This document shows, one piece after another, positions 43,794-53,548 of a stretch of DNA of 64,000 bases (its first letter is position 1; each line of letters starts with the position of its first letter). The position numbers were made by a program, and so were the translations under genes. This DNA is from Desulfovibrio sp. GTDB lineage: Bacteria; Desulfobacterota; Desulfovibrionia; Desulfovibrionales; Desulfovibrionaceae. The notes under the pieces were generated by a model, which was given only the letters and a program-made list of their open reading frames with translations, had not been told where the DNA came from and did not search any database. The stretch spans positions 119,414 through 183,413 of the forward strand of contig JACRDI010000036.1 in assembly GCA_016218665.1 (NCBI GenBank), in the 5' to 3' direction.

Positions 43794-44861
43794 TCAGAAT
43801 GCAGATTTGAAAAGTGGATAGTCTTGTGCAATAGCAAGCATCTTGCGTACCTGCTTAATAAAATCATGCGTATCTAAGAAGTAGTTTGGGTAGGCTTTCT
43901 TAAGTGCTTTGATAGGACCAGCCGAGACAAGCACTGCCTCAACTGGCTCACCATTCCTTGCTCTTAACTCTACTTCAGCATAATCCTTATTTGCTTGAGC
44001 TAGCCGTGACACCGAATAAGGAGTGATCGTAACAGACTTATCGTCATAATTCAGCATTACAAGGTGATACGATCCCTGCCCCTTACCTTCTGTAATTCTG
44101 TTCGCTGCCACGGAAAACCCCCTGAGTTTTTCGAGCACTCTTAATTTTCTCTCTGACTCTGCAACCTGGATGCAAATTTCTGGCATGCTAAGTGTCTCAT
44201 AATCAGGTACGGCTGGACACTTCTCGATTTTTGCAAAACCAGCACTAGTTAATTCAAAAAATACACGCCACTCTTCATCCCCAAGCCCAGACTTGAGAGC
44301 TTGCCGCAAAAATGTGCCCATTGTTTCAACAGCTGTTGCCCACGCATGTTGCAACTTTGTTCGCAATTGTAATTCAACATGTAGTCCGTCATAGTCTGGC
44401 GCCCTTTTATTCTTATATCTATATATAAGATGCACTCCCCGATACCCATCTGGCTTTGGACTCGAAATGTAATCCTTGCTATTCGTTAGCTCATGTTCAA
44501 ATTTTGCTTCTCTATACAAAATCTCTAACATCCTTACCTGGGCCACTCCTCGAACAATTGCTCGCAGACCTCCGATGTCTTGCATGCGCGCTAACTCCAT
44601 AGATTGATAGCGCTCTAGCTTAGCAATAATTGAAAGTGTGCGCTTGAGCCTCTCAGCAACAATTCCTGTTCGATCGATACCTTTTAGCTTCTTCCGGAGA
44701 GTAGCCTGAAACGTATTGATGGGGTAGCTATGCGAAGCTCGCCAGTTTGCCAGCACGTCAAGAGCCCAGGTAAACTTTTCAAAATCGATGTCAGCCGAGG
44801 CAAGTATTGCACCAGCCCTATTTACTGCTTTCTTCGAGTAGCATGGTTTCTCAAAAGACAT
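43794..44861 (-). CDS. Stand-alone RelA/SpoT synthetase-domain protein, possible toxSAS-type toxin
   Basis: A 355-residue protein in markedly AT-rich DNA, so probably acquired. The synthetase core covers about residues 85-205: MQDIGGLRAIV, KDYISSPKPDGYRGVHLIY and HVELQLRTKLQHAWATAVETMG, matching alarmone synthetases (RelA reads YxAxPKxNGYxSLH and EIQIRT). No HD hydrolase, TGS or ACT domain is present. About 150 residues follow with no known domain. Such solo synthetases make (p)ppGpp, or act as toxSAS toxins (ppApp synthesis or tRNA pyrophosphorylation). The ATG at 44861 follows GGGAG and is preferred over a GTG three codons upstream. No separate antitoxin gene is beside it. Confidence 0.85.
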   Translation of the reverse strand: MSFEKPCYSKKAVNRAGAILASADIDFEKFTWALDVLANWRASHSYPINTFQATLRKKLKGIDRTGIVAERLKRTLSIIAKLERYQSMELARMQDIGGLRAIVRGVAQVRMLEILYREAKFEHELTNSKDYISSPKPDGYRGVHLIYRYKNKRAPDYDGLHVELQLRTKLQHAWATAVETMGTFLRQALKSGLGDEEWRVFFELTSAGFAKIEKCPAVPDYETLSMPEICIQVAESERKLRVLEKLRGFSVAANRITEGKGQGSYHLVMLNYDDKSVTITPYSVSRLAQANKDYAEVELRARNGEPVEAVLVSAGPIKALKKAYPNYFLDTHDFIKQVRKMLAIAQDYPLFKSAF

Positions 44862-44896
44862 TGTTCGCACTCCCGACTATACGAATATGCCTGGGT

Positions 44897-45310
44897 CTAA
44901 ATCCCCCGCGCCCAGGCCAACCCGGCGGCCATGACCAGCCCGCCCGCAAGGAAGCGCCAGTCCTGGGTGACGACCATGATGACGGCGCTGGCCACCAGCA
45001 CGATGGCGTAGGTCCATATCTCCGCGGCGTTGCGCATGAGCCTTGCCGCCTGGGGGTCTGGCGGGCGCTCGTGCGGGGCCAGGGTTTCCCAAACGCCGCC
45101 CTCGATGCGGTCCGGCCTGGGCTCGACGGAGAATTTCCCGTTCGGTCCCATCGCGCTGCGGCCCAGGGCGTCCAGGTCCAGCGGGCCGGGCGGGAGACCG
45201 CCGTTTTGCGCCTGCTGCACGGCCCAAAGCGACTGCAGCTTGCGCCCGCAAGACGAGCACTCGCGGGCATCGTCCTGGTTTTTTGTGCCGCAGCCGGTGC
45301 AGATGATCAT
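44897..45310 (-). CDS. Zinc-ribbon membrane protein
   Basis: A 137-residue protein. The N-terminus is a zinc ribbon (CTGCGTKNQDDARECSSCG), and two helices near residues 98-112 and 118-134 form a hairpin at the C-terminus. It belongs to a common but uncharacterised class. It is encoded 13 bases after the M48 protease gene. Confidence 0.78.
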   Translation of the reverse strand: MIICTGCGTKNQDDARECSSCGRKLQSLWAVQQAQNGGLPPGPLDLDALGRSAMGPNGKFSVEPRPDRIEGGVWETLAPHERPPDPQAARLMRNAAEIWTYAIVLVASAVIMVVTQDWRFLAGGLVMAAGLAWARGI

Positions 45311-45323
45311 GCAGTGACGCCGC

Positions 45324-46118
45324 CTAGCGCAGCTCTGCCTGCTGGAAGTACTTGGCGCGGATGGCGCCCATCTTGGACTGGATGGCCGCGATGCGGTCCT
45401 CGGTGGTGGGGTGGGTGGAAAGGAAGCCCGGCGTGTTCTGGCCCTTGCTCTTGGCCCAGGCGTCCATCTTGCGCCACAGGGAGAGCGCGCCCGAGGGCTC
45501 GTATCCGGCCTTGGCCGCCAGGATCATGCCCACCTCGTCGGCCTCGGACTCCTGGGCGCGGCTGTGGGGCAAAAGCACTCCCACCTGCGCGCCGATGCCA
45601 TACATCTGCCCGAAGACCTGGCTTGCGGCGGAGCCGGCGGAAGCCCCGATGGCGATGGAGCCGATCTGTCCGCCGGCCTGGGCGGCCAGGGCGGCGCTCA
45701 TGCGCTCGCCGCCGTGGCGCAGCAGGGCGTGGGCCACCTCGTGCCCCATGACGGCGGCCAGCTCGTCGTTGGTGGTGGTGAGGTTCAGGATGCCGGTGTA
45801 GAAGAAGACCTTGCCGCCTGGCAGGCAGAAGGCGTTCACCGTGTCCTTCTCGATCAGGTGGAACTCCCACTTGTAGTCCGGCTTGTTGGCGGCGGCGGCA
45901 ATGCGCGCCCCCACCCGGCGGATGCGCTCCACCTGGAGGGTGTCCCTGCTTTCCTTCTCCTTCTTCAGCACGTCCTGGGCGCTTTGCAGGCCCAGGGCCA
46001 TCTCCTGCCCCTCGCTCACGATCATGAACTGGCTGCGGTTGGTGTAGGCGGCCTTGGCGCAGGCCGCGAGCAGTATGGCTGCAAGGGCGACAAAGGCCCA
46101 GGCGAGTCGGCGGGTCAT
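45324..46118 (-). CDS. M48-family metalloprotease lipoprotein (LoiP/YcaL-like)
   Basis: A 264-residue protein. The signal ends in the lipobox LLAAC (Cys20). The zinc site is HEVAH (126-130) with the third ligand in ESEADEVG. FYTGILNLTTTNDELAAVMGHE is typical of the periplasmic M48 proteases that degrade misfolded outer-membrane proteins. The STHPTTEDRI motif near the end is also standard. Confidence 0.92.
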   Translation of the reverse strand: MTRRLAWAFVALAAILLAACAKAAYTNRSQFMIVSEGQEMALGLQSAQDVLKKEKESRDTLQVERIRRVGARIAAAANKPDYKWEFHLIEKDTVNAFCLPGGKVFFYTGILNLTTTNDELAAVMGHEVAHALLRHGGERMSAALAAQAGGQIGSIAIGASAGSAASQVFGQMYGIGAQVGVLLPHSRAQESEADEVGMILAAKAGYEPSGALSLWRKMDAWAKSKGQNTPGFLSTHPTTEDRIAAIQSKMGAIRAKYFQQAELR

Positions 46119-46211
46119 CGGTCTTCTCCTTGCCGGGGCAGGTCGTCTCCCGGCAGGGGCACTCTACCCCGCAGCGCGCGGGGACTCAAGGGGGGGGAGC
46201 GGGAGCCCGGC

Positions 46212-47858
46212 CTAGCCCAACCGGTCTCGCGGGCTTTGCGGGTCCTGCGGACTCGTGGTGCCGTTCATGCGCGCCAGCTCGGCCGCTATGGCCGCGGCGT
46301 CCAGCCGGGCGCAGCCGGTGTAGGTGAGGCCGTCCCGCACCTCCTTGCGCACCTGGAAGTGGCGGTTCGCAAGCCTGGCCAGCTGCGGCCAGTGGGTGAT
46401 GAGGATCATCTGCTGGCGCGAGGCGAGGCCCTGCAGCCGCTCGCCCACGCGGGTAAGGGTGTGGCCGCCTATGCCGGCGTCCACCTCGTCGAAGATGAGG
46501 GTGGGCCGGGCGCTCTCCGCCTGCAGGCCGGCCAGGGCCAGCAAAAAGCGCGAGAGCTCGCCGCCGGAAGCGATCTTGTCCAGGGGGCGCGGCGGCTGGC
46601 CGGGGTTGGGCACCCAGAAGAGCCGTCCGCGCAGCTCGGTGAGCTCGCCGCCGCCATCTGGCGTGGCCGGGCCTGAATAGACCGGCGTGGGCTCGAAGGC
46701 GAACTCCACCCGGGCGTGCTCGGAGAAGCCCAGGCCCGCAAGCTCCTGTCCCAGGCGGGCGCACAGGCGGTCCGCGGCGTCGCGCCGGGCTGCGTTCAGG
46801 CGCTCCAGCACGGCCCCCAGCGCCTTGGCGGCCTCGGCCTCCTCCCGCTCCAGGCGCTTGGCGTCGAGCGCGCAGGAATCCAGGAAGGAAAGATTCTCCT
46901 CCACCTGCCTGCCCAGGTCCACTATCTCGTCCAGCCCCTTGTTCAGCTTGCGCTTGAGCTTGGCCAGCTCGAACAGCCGGGACTCGATGGCCTCGATGTC
47001 ATCCTCGCCGTCCCCGGAATCCGGGCTCAGGCGGCGGATGCGCGCCTCCAGGGCCGCGAGCTGGTGGCGGTAGTCCTCGGCCGCCTCCTTGTCCGCGCTG
47101 AAGGATTCGTCGAAGGGGATGAGCTGGGCCAGCACGCGGGCCAGCTCCGCCACCTGGGAGGAGAGGGGCGCCTCGCCCAGCAGGGCCTCCAGCGCCCTGC
47201 CGCGCGCCTCTTCCAGGTGCTCGCGCCCCTTGAGGGCCTGCTTGCGGGCCAGAAGCTCGTCCTCCTCGCCGGGCTGGGGGTCCACCTTGGAGATCTCGGC
47301 GCGCTGGAACTCCAGAAATTCCCGCTGGCGCGAAAGCTCGTCCACGCGGCCGGCCAGCTCGGTCCGGGCGGCCTGCACGGCGCGCACGGCGGCAAGGGCG
47401 GCGTCGCGCTCGGCCAGCACGCCGGGCTCGGCCAGGAAGCTGTCCAAGATGCGGCCCTGGTACGCGGGCTGCAAAAGCTTCTGCTGGCCGTGCTGGCTGG
47501 TGTGCAGCACCAGGCCGGGCTTCAGCTCGCGCAGGGTCTCCAGCGAGGCCAGGCGGTCGTTCACGAACACGCGGCTGCGGCCGGTATCGGCGGCCAGCTC
47601 GCGGCGGATGATGAGCTCCTCCTGCTGCCCGCCCCCGCCCTCGACATCGACCACGAACACGGCCTCCACCACGGCCTTTTCCTTGCCCGGCCGCACCAGG
47701 TCGGCGCTCATGGCCTCGCCGGTCAAAAAGTCGATGGCGCGCACGATGAAGCTCTTGCCCGCGCCGGTTTCGCCGGTGAGGGCGTTCATGCCGGGGGCGA
47801 ATTCAAGCTCGGCGTCCTCGATGAGGGCCAGGTCGCGGATGCGAAGAAGTTCAAGCAT
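46212..47858 (-). CDS. recN: DNA repair protein RecN
   Basis: A 548-residue SMC-like ATPase in double-strand break repair. Walker A is GETGAGKSFI, followed by AIDFLTGE; the coiled coil arms span about 160-360; the ABC signature region is IASGGELSRFLLALAGL and Walker B is TLIFDEVDAGIGG. The start MLELLRIRDLALIED is the family start, 8 bases before the upstream gene stops, so the two are coupled. Confidence 0.97.
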   Translation of the reverse strand: MLELLRIRDLALIEDAELEFAPGMNALTGETGAGKSFIVRAIDFLTGEAMSADLVRPGKEKAVVEAVFVVDVEGGGGQQEELIIRRELAADTGRSRVFVNDRLASLETLRELKPGLVLHTSQHGQQKLLQPAYQGRILDSFLAEPGVLAERDAALAAVRAVQAARTELAGRVDELSRQREFLEFQRAEISKVDPQPGEEDELLARKQALKGREHLEEARGRALEALLGEAPLSSQVAELARVLAQLIPFDESFSADKEAAEDYRHQLAALEARIRRLSPDSGDGEDDIEAIESRLFELAKLKRKLNKGLDEIVDLGRQVEENLSFLDSCALDAKRLEREEAEAAKALGAVLERLNAARRDAADRLCARLGQELAGLGFSEHARVEFAFEPTPVYSGPATPDGGGELTELRGRLFWVPNPGQPPRPLDKIASGGELSRFLLALAGLQAESARPTLIFDEVDAGIGGHTLTRVGERLQGLASRQQMILITHWPQLARLANRHFQVRKEVRDGLTYTGCARLDAAAIAAELARMNGTTSPQDPQSPRDRLG

Positions 47859-48495
47859 GGCGTGGGCTGTTCCGTCTCGCGGCTGCGTCCATGTGGTGGA
47901 TGAGGTTCTCGAACGGCAGGGAGTGCAGATCCCTGCTTCGCGACTGTACATACCCGCTCTCGAAGCGCCAATCAACGTCCGCCTCGGCCACGCCGTAGAG
48001 CGGAATGACCAACCCGGCCAGGGCGCGGGCGGCGTCCTGCCCGGCGTTCACGATGTCGCCGGGGCGGTCTTCGCGCAGGTTCTCCCCTGGGCGGCAGGGC
48101 CGGCCGAACACGTGGTGCTGCCGGCAGGTGAAGGGCCGCGCCTGGTACACCGCGCACGCGCCAAGGACAAGGAACGGGCAGGCCTGGGCGTGCTCGTGCC
48201 CGGCATGCCCGGAAAGATTGGCCCGCACATGGGCGCGCGTTTCGCCCTCCAGCTGCTCCGCCGCGAACCACCAGAGGCCCAGGGCCTCGAAGGCCGACAC
48301 AGGCACCACCTGGCCCACGCAGCACACGTGGCAGCCGCGCATGCAGGCGGGCGGGGCCCCGCGCCGGGCGCTCTCGCGGGCCAGGTCCGCGCGCGCGGCC
48401 TCGTCGCACAGCTGATAGGCGTCCAAAAGCTTCGCCAGCCAGGGGTGCCTGGCCTCGTGCTCCGGGTAGCGGAGCCGCGCCGACGCCTGGCTCAT
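47851..48495 (-). CDS. YkgJ-family cysteine cluster protein
   Basis: A 214-residue protein starting after GCGGAGGTGACGGCC. The Cys motif CMRGCHVCC and the downstream CPFLVLGACAVYQARPFTCRQH match the CxxCxxCC family, thought to bind a zinc or iron-sulfur ion. Function is not established. It lies between the permease gene dppC-like and recN, with a 5-base gap and an 8-base overlap. Confidence 0.85.
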   Translation of the reverse strand: MSQASARLRYPEHEARHPWLAKLLDAYQLCDEAARADLARESARRGAPPACMRGCHVCCVGQVVPVSAFEALGLWWFAAEQLEGETRAHVRANLSGHAGHEHAQACPFLVLGACAVYQARPFTCRQHHVFGRPCRPGENLREDRPGDIVNAGQDAARALAGLVIPLYGVAEADVDWRFESGYVQSRSRDLHSLPFENLIHHMDAAARRNSPRHA

Positions 48496-48500
48496 GGCCG

Positions 48501-49361
48501 TCACCTCCGCAGGCGCGGGTCCAATATGTCCCGCAGGCTCTCGCCCAACAGGTTGTAGCCCAGCACGGTGAGCAGGATGGCCACGCCGGGGAACACCGAG
48601 AGCCAGGGCGCCACCTCCAGCACCTCCTTGCCGTCCATGAGCATGTTGCCCCAGCTGGCGTCCGGCGGCTGCACCCCCAGGCCCAGGAAGGACAGGGACG
48701 ACTCCACCAGGATGGCCCCGGCCACGCCCAGGGTGGCCGAAACCAGCACCGGAGCCAGGGCGTTGGGCAGAATATGGCGGAGGATGATGCGCGCGGGCCC
48801 CGCTCCGGCCACCCTGGCCGCCAGCACGAAGTCGCGCCCGCGCAGGGCCATGGCCTCTGCGCGCACCAGCCGGGCCACGCCCATCCAGGAGGTGAGCCCG
48901 ATGACGATCATGATGTTGGTGAGGCTGGGCTCCAGGAAGGCTATCACCGCGAGGATGAGGAAGAAGGACGGGAAGCAGAGCATCACGTCCACCCCGCGCA
49001 TGATGACCTCGTCCACCAGCCTGCCGAAATACCCGGACACGAGGCCCAGGGCCAGCCCGATGGCCGTGGAGATGCCCACGGCCACGAAGCCCACCCAGAG
49101 GGACACGCGGCCCCCGTGGAGGATGCGCGAGAGCACGTCGCGGCCCAGCGCGTCCGTGCCGAGCGGATGCGCGAAGGACGGCGTGAGCAGCAGCGCGTCC
49201 ACGTTGATGGCGTTGGGGTCGTAGGGCGAGAGCCACGGGGCCAGGAGCGCCGCCAGGCTCATGCCGCCCACCAGCACGAGCCCCAGGGCCAGCATGCCGT
49301 AGCGCGAAAGCCATGTGGGCGGAGCCAGGGGCTTGCGGTTTCTGACGGACGCGGCGCTCAC
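48501..49361 (-). CDS. Peptide/nickel-type ABC permease, DppC-like
   Basis: A 286-residue inner-membrane protein with a family N-terminal ([21 protein letters not shown] region, [19 protein letters not shown]) and the EAA loop ([20 protein letters not shown]). Six helices. The partner DppB-like permease overlaps its start by four bases (ATGA). Transports peptides, nickel or opines. Confidence 0.92.
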   Translation of the reverse strand: MSAASVRNRKPLAPPTWLSRYGMLALGLVLVGGMSLAALLAPWLSPYDPNAINVDALLLTPSFAHPLGTDALGRDVLSRILHGGRVSLWVGFVAVGISTAIGLALGLVSGYFGRLVDEVIMRGVDVMLCFPSFFLILAVIAFLEPSLTNIMIVIGLTSWMGVARLVRAEAMALRGRDFVLAARVAGAGPARIILRHILPNALAPVLVSATLGVAGAILVESSLSFLGLGVQPPDASWGNMLMDGKEVLEVAPWLSVFPGVAILLTVLGYNLLGESLRDILDPRLRR

Positions 49362-50359
49362 TGCGCGCCCCCCTTGCGCCCGCCCGCCCGTATGCGCGGA
49401 TCGGCCAGGCCGTAGCCCAGGTCCGCCAGCAGGTTGCCCAGCAGGGTGAGCACGGCGCCCAGCACCAGGCTGCCCATGATGAGCGGGTAGTCGCGGCTCA
49501 TGACCGCCTGGTAGAACAGCTGGCCCAGGCCCGGCAGGGCGAAGATGGACTCGATGATGACGCTGCCGCCGATGAGCCCGGGAACCGAAAGGCCGAGGAG
49601 CGTGATCACCGGCAGGAGGGCGTTGCGCATGGCGTGGCGGAAGATCACCGTGCGCGCGGGCAAGCCCTTGGCCCGCGCGGTGAGGATGTAGTCCTGGCGC
49701 AGCACCTCAAGCATGCTGGCGCGCATGAACCGCGACATGCCGGCCAGGCTGCCGAAGGTGTACAGGAACACCGGCAGGGCCAGATGCCGGATGAGATCCC
49801 AGGCCTTGCCCCAGAAGGAGAGCTTCTCGAAGCCCATGCTGGTGAGGCCGGAGATGGGCAGCACGGGCCAGACGATGCCCAGAAGCAGCATGAGCAGAAG
49901 CGCCAGCCAGAAGCCGGGCATGGCGAAGCCGATGAACACGACCACCGTCGAGATGCGGTCAAAGGCCCCGCCCTGCCGCCACGCCGCGGCCACGCCGATG
50001 GGAATGGCCACGGCCAGCGTCAGGAACAGCGAGACGACGTTCATACCGAAGGTGAGCGGCAGGCGCTCCTTGATCTTGTCCCACACGGGGCGGGAATCGC
50101 CGCTCATGGACCGGCCGAAGTCCAGCTTCACCATGCGGCCAAGCCACTGGCCGTACTGCACGTGGATGGGCTGATCCAGGCCGTAGAGCTTTTCCAGGCG
50201 CTCCCGCGCGACGGCGGAGGCCCCCGGATTGAGGGTGGTCTGCAGGTCTGTGGGCTTGCCCGGTGCCAGGTGGATGACCCAGAAGCTGATGACCGTGATG
50301 CCGAAGAAGACCACGGCCACCCAGGCGAGCTTGAGCAGTATCCGCGAGACGATGCGCAT
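49358..50359 (-). CDS. Peptide/nickel-type ABC permease, DppB-like
   Basis: A 333-residue membrane protein with the family start [39 protein letters not shown] (EAA loop) and [16 protein letters not shown]. First gene of an operon with the DppC-like permease, the cysteine cluster protein and recN. No ATPase or substrate-binding protein gene is in this window, so those components are encoded elsewhere. Confidence 0.92.
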   Translation of the reverse strand: MRIVSRILLKLAWVAVVFFGITVISFWVIHLAPGKPTDLQTTLNPGASAVARERLEKLYGLDQPIHVQYGQWLGRMVKLDFGRSMSGDSRPVWDKIKERLPLTFGMNVVSLFLTLAVAIPIGVAAAWRQGGAFDRISTVVVFIGFAMPGFWLALLLMLLLGIVWPVLPISGLTSMGFEKLSFWGKAWDLIRHLALPVFLYTFGSLAGMSRFMRASMLEVLRQDYILTARAKGLPARTVIFRHAMRNALLPVITLLGLSVPGLIGGSVIIESIFALPGLGQLFYQAVMSRDYPLIMGSLVLGAVLTLLGNLLADLGYGLADPRIRAGGRKGGAQ

Positions 50360-50441
50360 GTCCCGTGCATACGCGAGCCGGCGCAGAGAATCAATGCGCC
50401 TGTGGCCCCGGACGGACGCCCATCCGGGGCCAGCGCTGGCG

Positions 50442-50984
50442 CTATCTGCCGTAGACGGTGGTGATGCTGGTCCGGGCCAGGGTGTGCGCGCCCAGGTTGA
50501 AGCCGACCATGGCCGCCGGGCTGTCCGGCGCGAGGTCCAGGCGCTCCACGTCGAGGGCGAAGAGAGTCAGCACGTAGCGGTGCGGCTTGCCGGGCGGCGG
50601 GCAGGGGCCGCCGTAGCCCGGCTTGCCGAAATCCGTGCGCGACTGCACGGCCCCGGCCGGCAGGACGGCGCCACCGCTGCCCGCCCCGCGCGGCAGCTCC
50701 CTGGCCGCGGCCGGGATATTGAACACCACCCAGTGCCACCAGCCGCTGCCCGTGGGCGCGTCCGGATCGTACATGGTCAGGGCGAAGCTCTTGGTTCCGG
50801 CGGGCGCGCCAGTCCAGGCGAGCTGCGGCGACACGTTGCCGCCGGTGCAGCCGAAGCCGCTCAGGATCTGGGCCTGGGCAACTTGGCCGCCCTCGCGCAG
50901 GTCGGTGCTGGTCAGGGTCAGGCCGTCCGCCAGGGCTTGGCCGGCAAGAAGAAGCGTCAACAGCAGTCCGAAAACAATCCGCAT
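50442..50984 (-). CDS. Secreted YbhB/YbcL (PEBP/RKIP-like) protein
   Basis: A 180-residue protein starting after AAGGAGGCCC with a signal peptide ([19 protein letters not shown]). The PEBP fold signature is [21 protein letters not shown] and [18 protein letters not shown]. This family binds anionic ligands such as phospholipids. Periplasmic location is predicted. The AraC-type regulator gene is directly upstream on the same strand. Confidence 0.9.
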   Translation of the reverse strand: MRIVFGLLLTLLLAGQALADGLTLTSTDLREGGQVAQAQILSGFGCTGGNVSPQLAWTGAPAGTKSFALTMYDPDAPTGSGWWHWVVFNIPAAARELPRGAGSGGAVLPAGAVQSRTDFGKPGYGGPCPPPGKPHRYVLTLFALDVERLDLAPDSPAAMVGFNLGAHTLARTSITTVYGR

Positions 50985-51056
50985 ATGGGCCTCCTTGTTT
51001 GGTGAGGCCACATTACGCCGCGCCGTTCCTGGCCGCTGTCCCGAAACGGCCAAAGA

Positions 51057-51941
51057 TCATCCCGGGGCGGCGCTCTGCCGGGAAACCTCGCTGGGCCGCA
51101 TGCCGAAGCGCTCTCGGAAGCGCACGGCGAAGCGCGAGGCCGAAGCGAAGCCGCAGCGGGCCGCGGCCTCGCCCACGGACACCCGGCCCGACTGGAGCAG
51201 GGCCAGGGCCGAGTTCAGGCGCACGTCACGCAGCACGCTGTTCAGGGAGGCGCCCTCAGCGCTCAGGCCGCGGCGCAGGGTGCGCTCGCTTGTGCCCAGG
51301 CCGCGGGCCAGGCCAGAAGCGCTCCAGCCGTGCTCCGGCGCGGCCCCGACAAGGGCGGCGCAGCGGCCGCGCCATGAGGACGCCGCAGCCCAGAAGCCGG
51401 GGAAGCCCGGGCAGCGCCCGGCCACGAGGGTCAGCAGGGCCTCGCGCCCCAGGTCGAGCACGCGGCCGTTGCCGGGGCAGGCCAGGGCCATGTCGGCCAG
51501 ATGCGCCAGAGAGATGCCCAGCGGCCCGTCCAGGGGCACGCGCCAGTCCTCCAGGCCGCTGCAGGCGGGCCCGGACGGGCGGCCGGGCTCAGGCCCTGCG
51601 TGCAGCGCGGCGGCCACACGGGCCAGTAGCGGCTCCTCGAAGCACAGGCACAGTGCGGCATAGCGTCCGCTCGCCGGGTCCGGCTCGTTCTCCACCGTGA
51701 CCTCCACCTGCGCGGGCAGCAGGAACATGCTGCCCGCCGGCACCGCCATGCGCTCCAGCCCGCGGAAGAGCGTCTTGCGGCCCTCCAGCACGAGCACGGC
51801 GGAGCACAGGTGCGTGGTCACCGCATGCAGGCGATGCCGCGACAGGGCGCAGACCCAGCCGATGCCCGCCAGGCCGCCGCCCAGTTCCCAGGCCTCGCGC
51901 AGGGCCCGGCGCATGCGGCCAATGAGTTCGCGTTCGTCCAT
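51057..51941 (-). CDS. AraC-family transcriptional regulator
   Basis: A 294-residue regulator. The N-terminal ligand-binding half resembles AraC_N (VTTHLCSAVLVLEGRKTL, AVPAGSMFLLPAQVEVTVENE). The C-terminal half has two helix-turn-helix units (SASGLARGLGTSERTLRRGL; SVGEAAARCGFASASRFAVRFRERFGMRPSE). The ATG at 51941 is preferred; a second in-frame ATG at 52016 would add 25 residues without homology. It may control the YbhB gene downstream. Confidence 0.87.
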   Translation of the reverse strand: MDERELIGRMRRALREAWELGGGLAGIGWVCALSRHRLHAVTTHLCSAVLVLEGRKTLFRGLERMAVPAGSMFLLPAQVEVTVENEPDPASGRYAALCLCFEEPLLARVAAALHAGPEPGRPSGPACSGLEDWRVPLDGPLGISLAHLADMALACPGNGRVLDLGREALLTLVAGRCPGFPGFWAAASSWRGRCAALVGAAPEHGWSASGLARGLGTSERTLRRGLSAEGASLNSVLRDVRLNSALALLQSGRVSVGEAAARCGFASASRFAVRFRERFGMRPSEVSRQSAAPG

Positions 51942-52071
51942 GCGCCCCGCATACGCCCTGCCCTGCCGCAAGGCAACGCCGGGCGCGCGGCCATGCAAAT
52001 TTTCAGGATTTTCCATTTTTCCCGTTGACAAGGGAACCCCCCTTTCGCTAGACAAGCCTTCCCAACGACGT

Positions 52072-52147
<76 letters not shown>

Positions 52148-52159
52148 CCGAAAGAACAA

Positions 52160-52189
52160 GGGCTCGCGAGATGATCGCGGGCCCTTTTT
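52160..52189 (+). terminator. Terminator of tRNA-Ala
   Basis: GGGCTCGCGA pairs with TCGCGGGCCC, followed by TTTTT. The flanks (AAAGAACA before, CGTTGCC after) closely match the tRNA-Leu terminator at 38008. Confidence 0.85.
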
Positions 52190-52270
52190 CGTTGCCGCGC
52201 CACATCGCTGCATTACATTTTGTGTGAGCGCGCACGGAAAATGAGAATTTGCGTCATGCAAATAGAGAAC

Positions 52271-52306
52271 GCGGGCCGGGGGTTGCGAAGCCTCCGGCCC
52301 GCTCTT
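52271..52306 (+). terminator. Second stem-loop downstream of tRNA-Ala
   Basis: GCGGGCCGGGGG (52271-52282) pairs with CCTCCGGCCCGC (52291-52302), followed by TCTTTG. The T-run is weak. No gene lies between it and the tRNA terminator, so it may be left from a lost gene. Confidence 0.55.
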
Positions 52307-52440
52307 TGCTACGCGCGTGTGCGCGAGTTATCGGCGGTTTTCCTTGCCAGCAGGCACTACAAAATGTACTAATTTATATGCATCCCATTCAAAGCGAGCC
52401 ATGCTTCGTAATCCGCTAACTTAACACGCTGGAGGTCTTA

Positions 52441-52773
52441 ATGTTACTGTCTCGATATGGACTTGAAAAATTAATCAACGCCGTTTCTACCATGGTATGC
52501 AGCAAGCAAAGCCTCCAGGAGCGTTTGGCTGTTGTAGGGGTATATGATCTTATCCACATTACCCCAGAAAGAGATCTCCCCACGGCCGAGATGCGAGATT
52601 CTTTCGCGCACATCATGCAAGCCCTAACGAGCCGTGCAGCGGTTGGCGACGAGGGCAACATTGCCGCGTCAGCCTCCGCAATGGACGACGACGAGGCATC
52701 TCGACACATTTCTGCCATAACTGAACTCTGCTTGGATTTAGTTCGCTATCTGGCCAGTCACGACCGAGGCTAG
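52441..52773 (+). CDS. Small protein of unknown function
   Basis: A 110-residue protein with a good ribosome-binding site (CTGGAGG). It is less GC-rich than the neighbours. No recognised domain, signal peptide or membrane helix; the N-terminal half is basic and the C-terminal half has an Asp/Ala-rich hinge (ASAMDDDEAS). The location downstream of tRNA-Ala and beside a methylase fragment suggests an accessory origin. Confidence 0.6.
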   Translation: MLLSRYGLEKLINAVSTMVCSKQSLQERLAVVGVYDLIHITPERDLPTAEMRDSFAHIMQALTSRAAVGDEGNIAASASAMDDDEASRHISAITELCLDLVRYLASHDRG

Positions 52774-52785
52774 GGTGCAACATAT

Positions 52786-52822
52786 ATCGGGGAGATGGAC
52801 AGCCGCTGAACATCTCCCCGAT
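52786..52822. terminator. Bidirectional terminator
   Basis: ATCGGGGAGATG (52786-52797) pairs perfectly with CATCTCCCCGAT (52811-52822). It sits between two convergent genes and should stop transcripts from both sides, though T-runs are short. Confidence 0.7.
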
Positions 52823-52829
52823 TCCTTGC

Positions 52830-53375
52830 CTAATTGTTGCTCACCAGCAGTTCCTTGGCCGCCGTGCCCGCCCCCTGCCCTCTGACCGTATAGGTCGTGT
52901 CCACCTGTTCGAGGTGGAATGCCTTGAAAGTCTCGCGGATCTCCGGGCAGTCGTTGATGGAGAGCAGGAACCGGCCCTTCAGCCCCGCCAGCGCCCCGGC
53001 AAGGCGCGCGAAGTCCTCCCTGCTGAACATGTCCTTGCCGTAGTAGCCCTCGCTCTCGTGATACGGCGGGTCCAGGTAAAAGAGCGTGCTGGGCTTGTCG
53101 TAACGGCGCAGGAACTGCTCAAAGTCCAGGCACTCGATAACAACTCCTGCCAGGCGCTCGTGCAGATCATCCAGGCGGGAGCCCAGGGTATTGAGGTTGA
53201 AGCGGGCGCGGGTGTCCGCGCCGAAGCTGCGTCCGGCCACCTTGCCGCCAAACGCCAGGCGCTGCACGTACAGGAAGCGCGCCGCCCGCTCCAGGTCGGT
53301 CAGGGTATCCGGTTCGGTCTGGCACAGGCGCTCGAAGGAAGCCCGGCTCGTGATCTGGAAGCGCAGGGCGTCCAT
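52830..53375 (-). pseudogene. Truncated D12-class DNA adenine methylase
   Basis: A 181-codon frame matching only the C-terminal part of Dam-type N6-adenine methylases: TARFNLNTLGSRLDDLHERL and the catalytic LFYLDPPYHESEGYYG are intact. The N-terminal part of about 90 residues, including the S-adenosylmethionine motif FxGxG, is absent. Upstream DNA in other frames shows no matching segment, so the gene was truncated rather than frameshifted. Phage-type methylases look like this, so it is probably a mobile-element remnant with no activity. Confidence 0.8.
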
Positions 53376-53531
53376 GAACTGCGGTAGTGGCGCCAGGGGC
53401 AGGGAGCACAGCCATGCGCGTGCGGCTGGTCACAAGGCTTGCGCCCGCGCCGAAGGACGACCTCTTGCTGGAAAATATGCCTGAAATCCACGGCATGCAA
53501 GTAGTCGTCACTTGATATGTAATGCCTCTTT

Positions 53532-53548
53532 TGACACAAATAGTGTCA
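53532..53548. promoter_or_regulatory. Inverted repeat upstream of the chimeric gene
   Basis: TGACAC-AAATA-GTGTCA is a perfect 6-base repeat with a 5-base spacer, 75 bases before the chimeric gene. It looks like an operator and shares TGACA with the palindrome at 36274. Confidence 0.5.
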
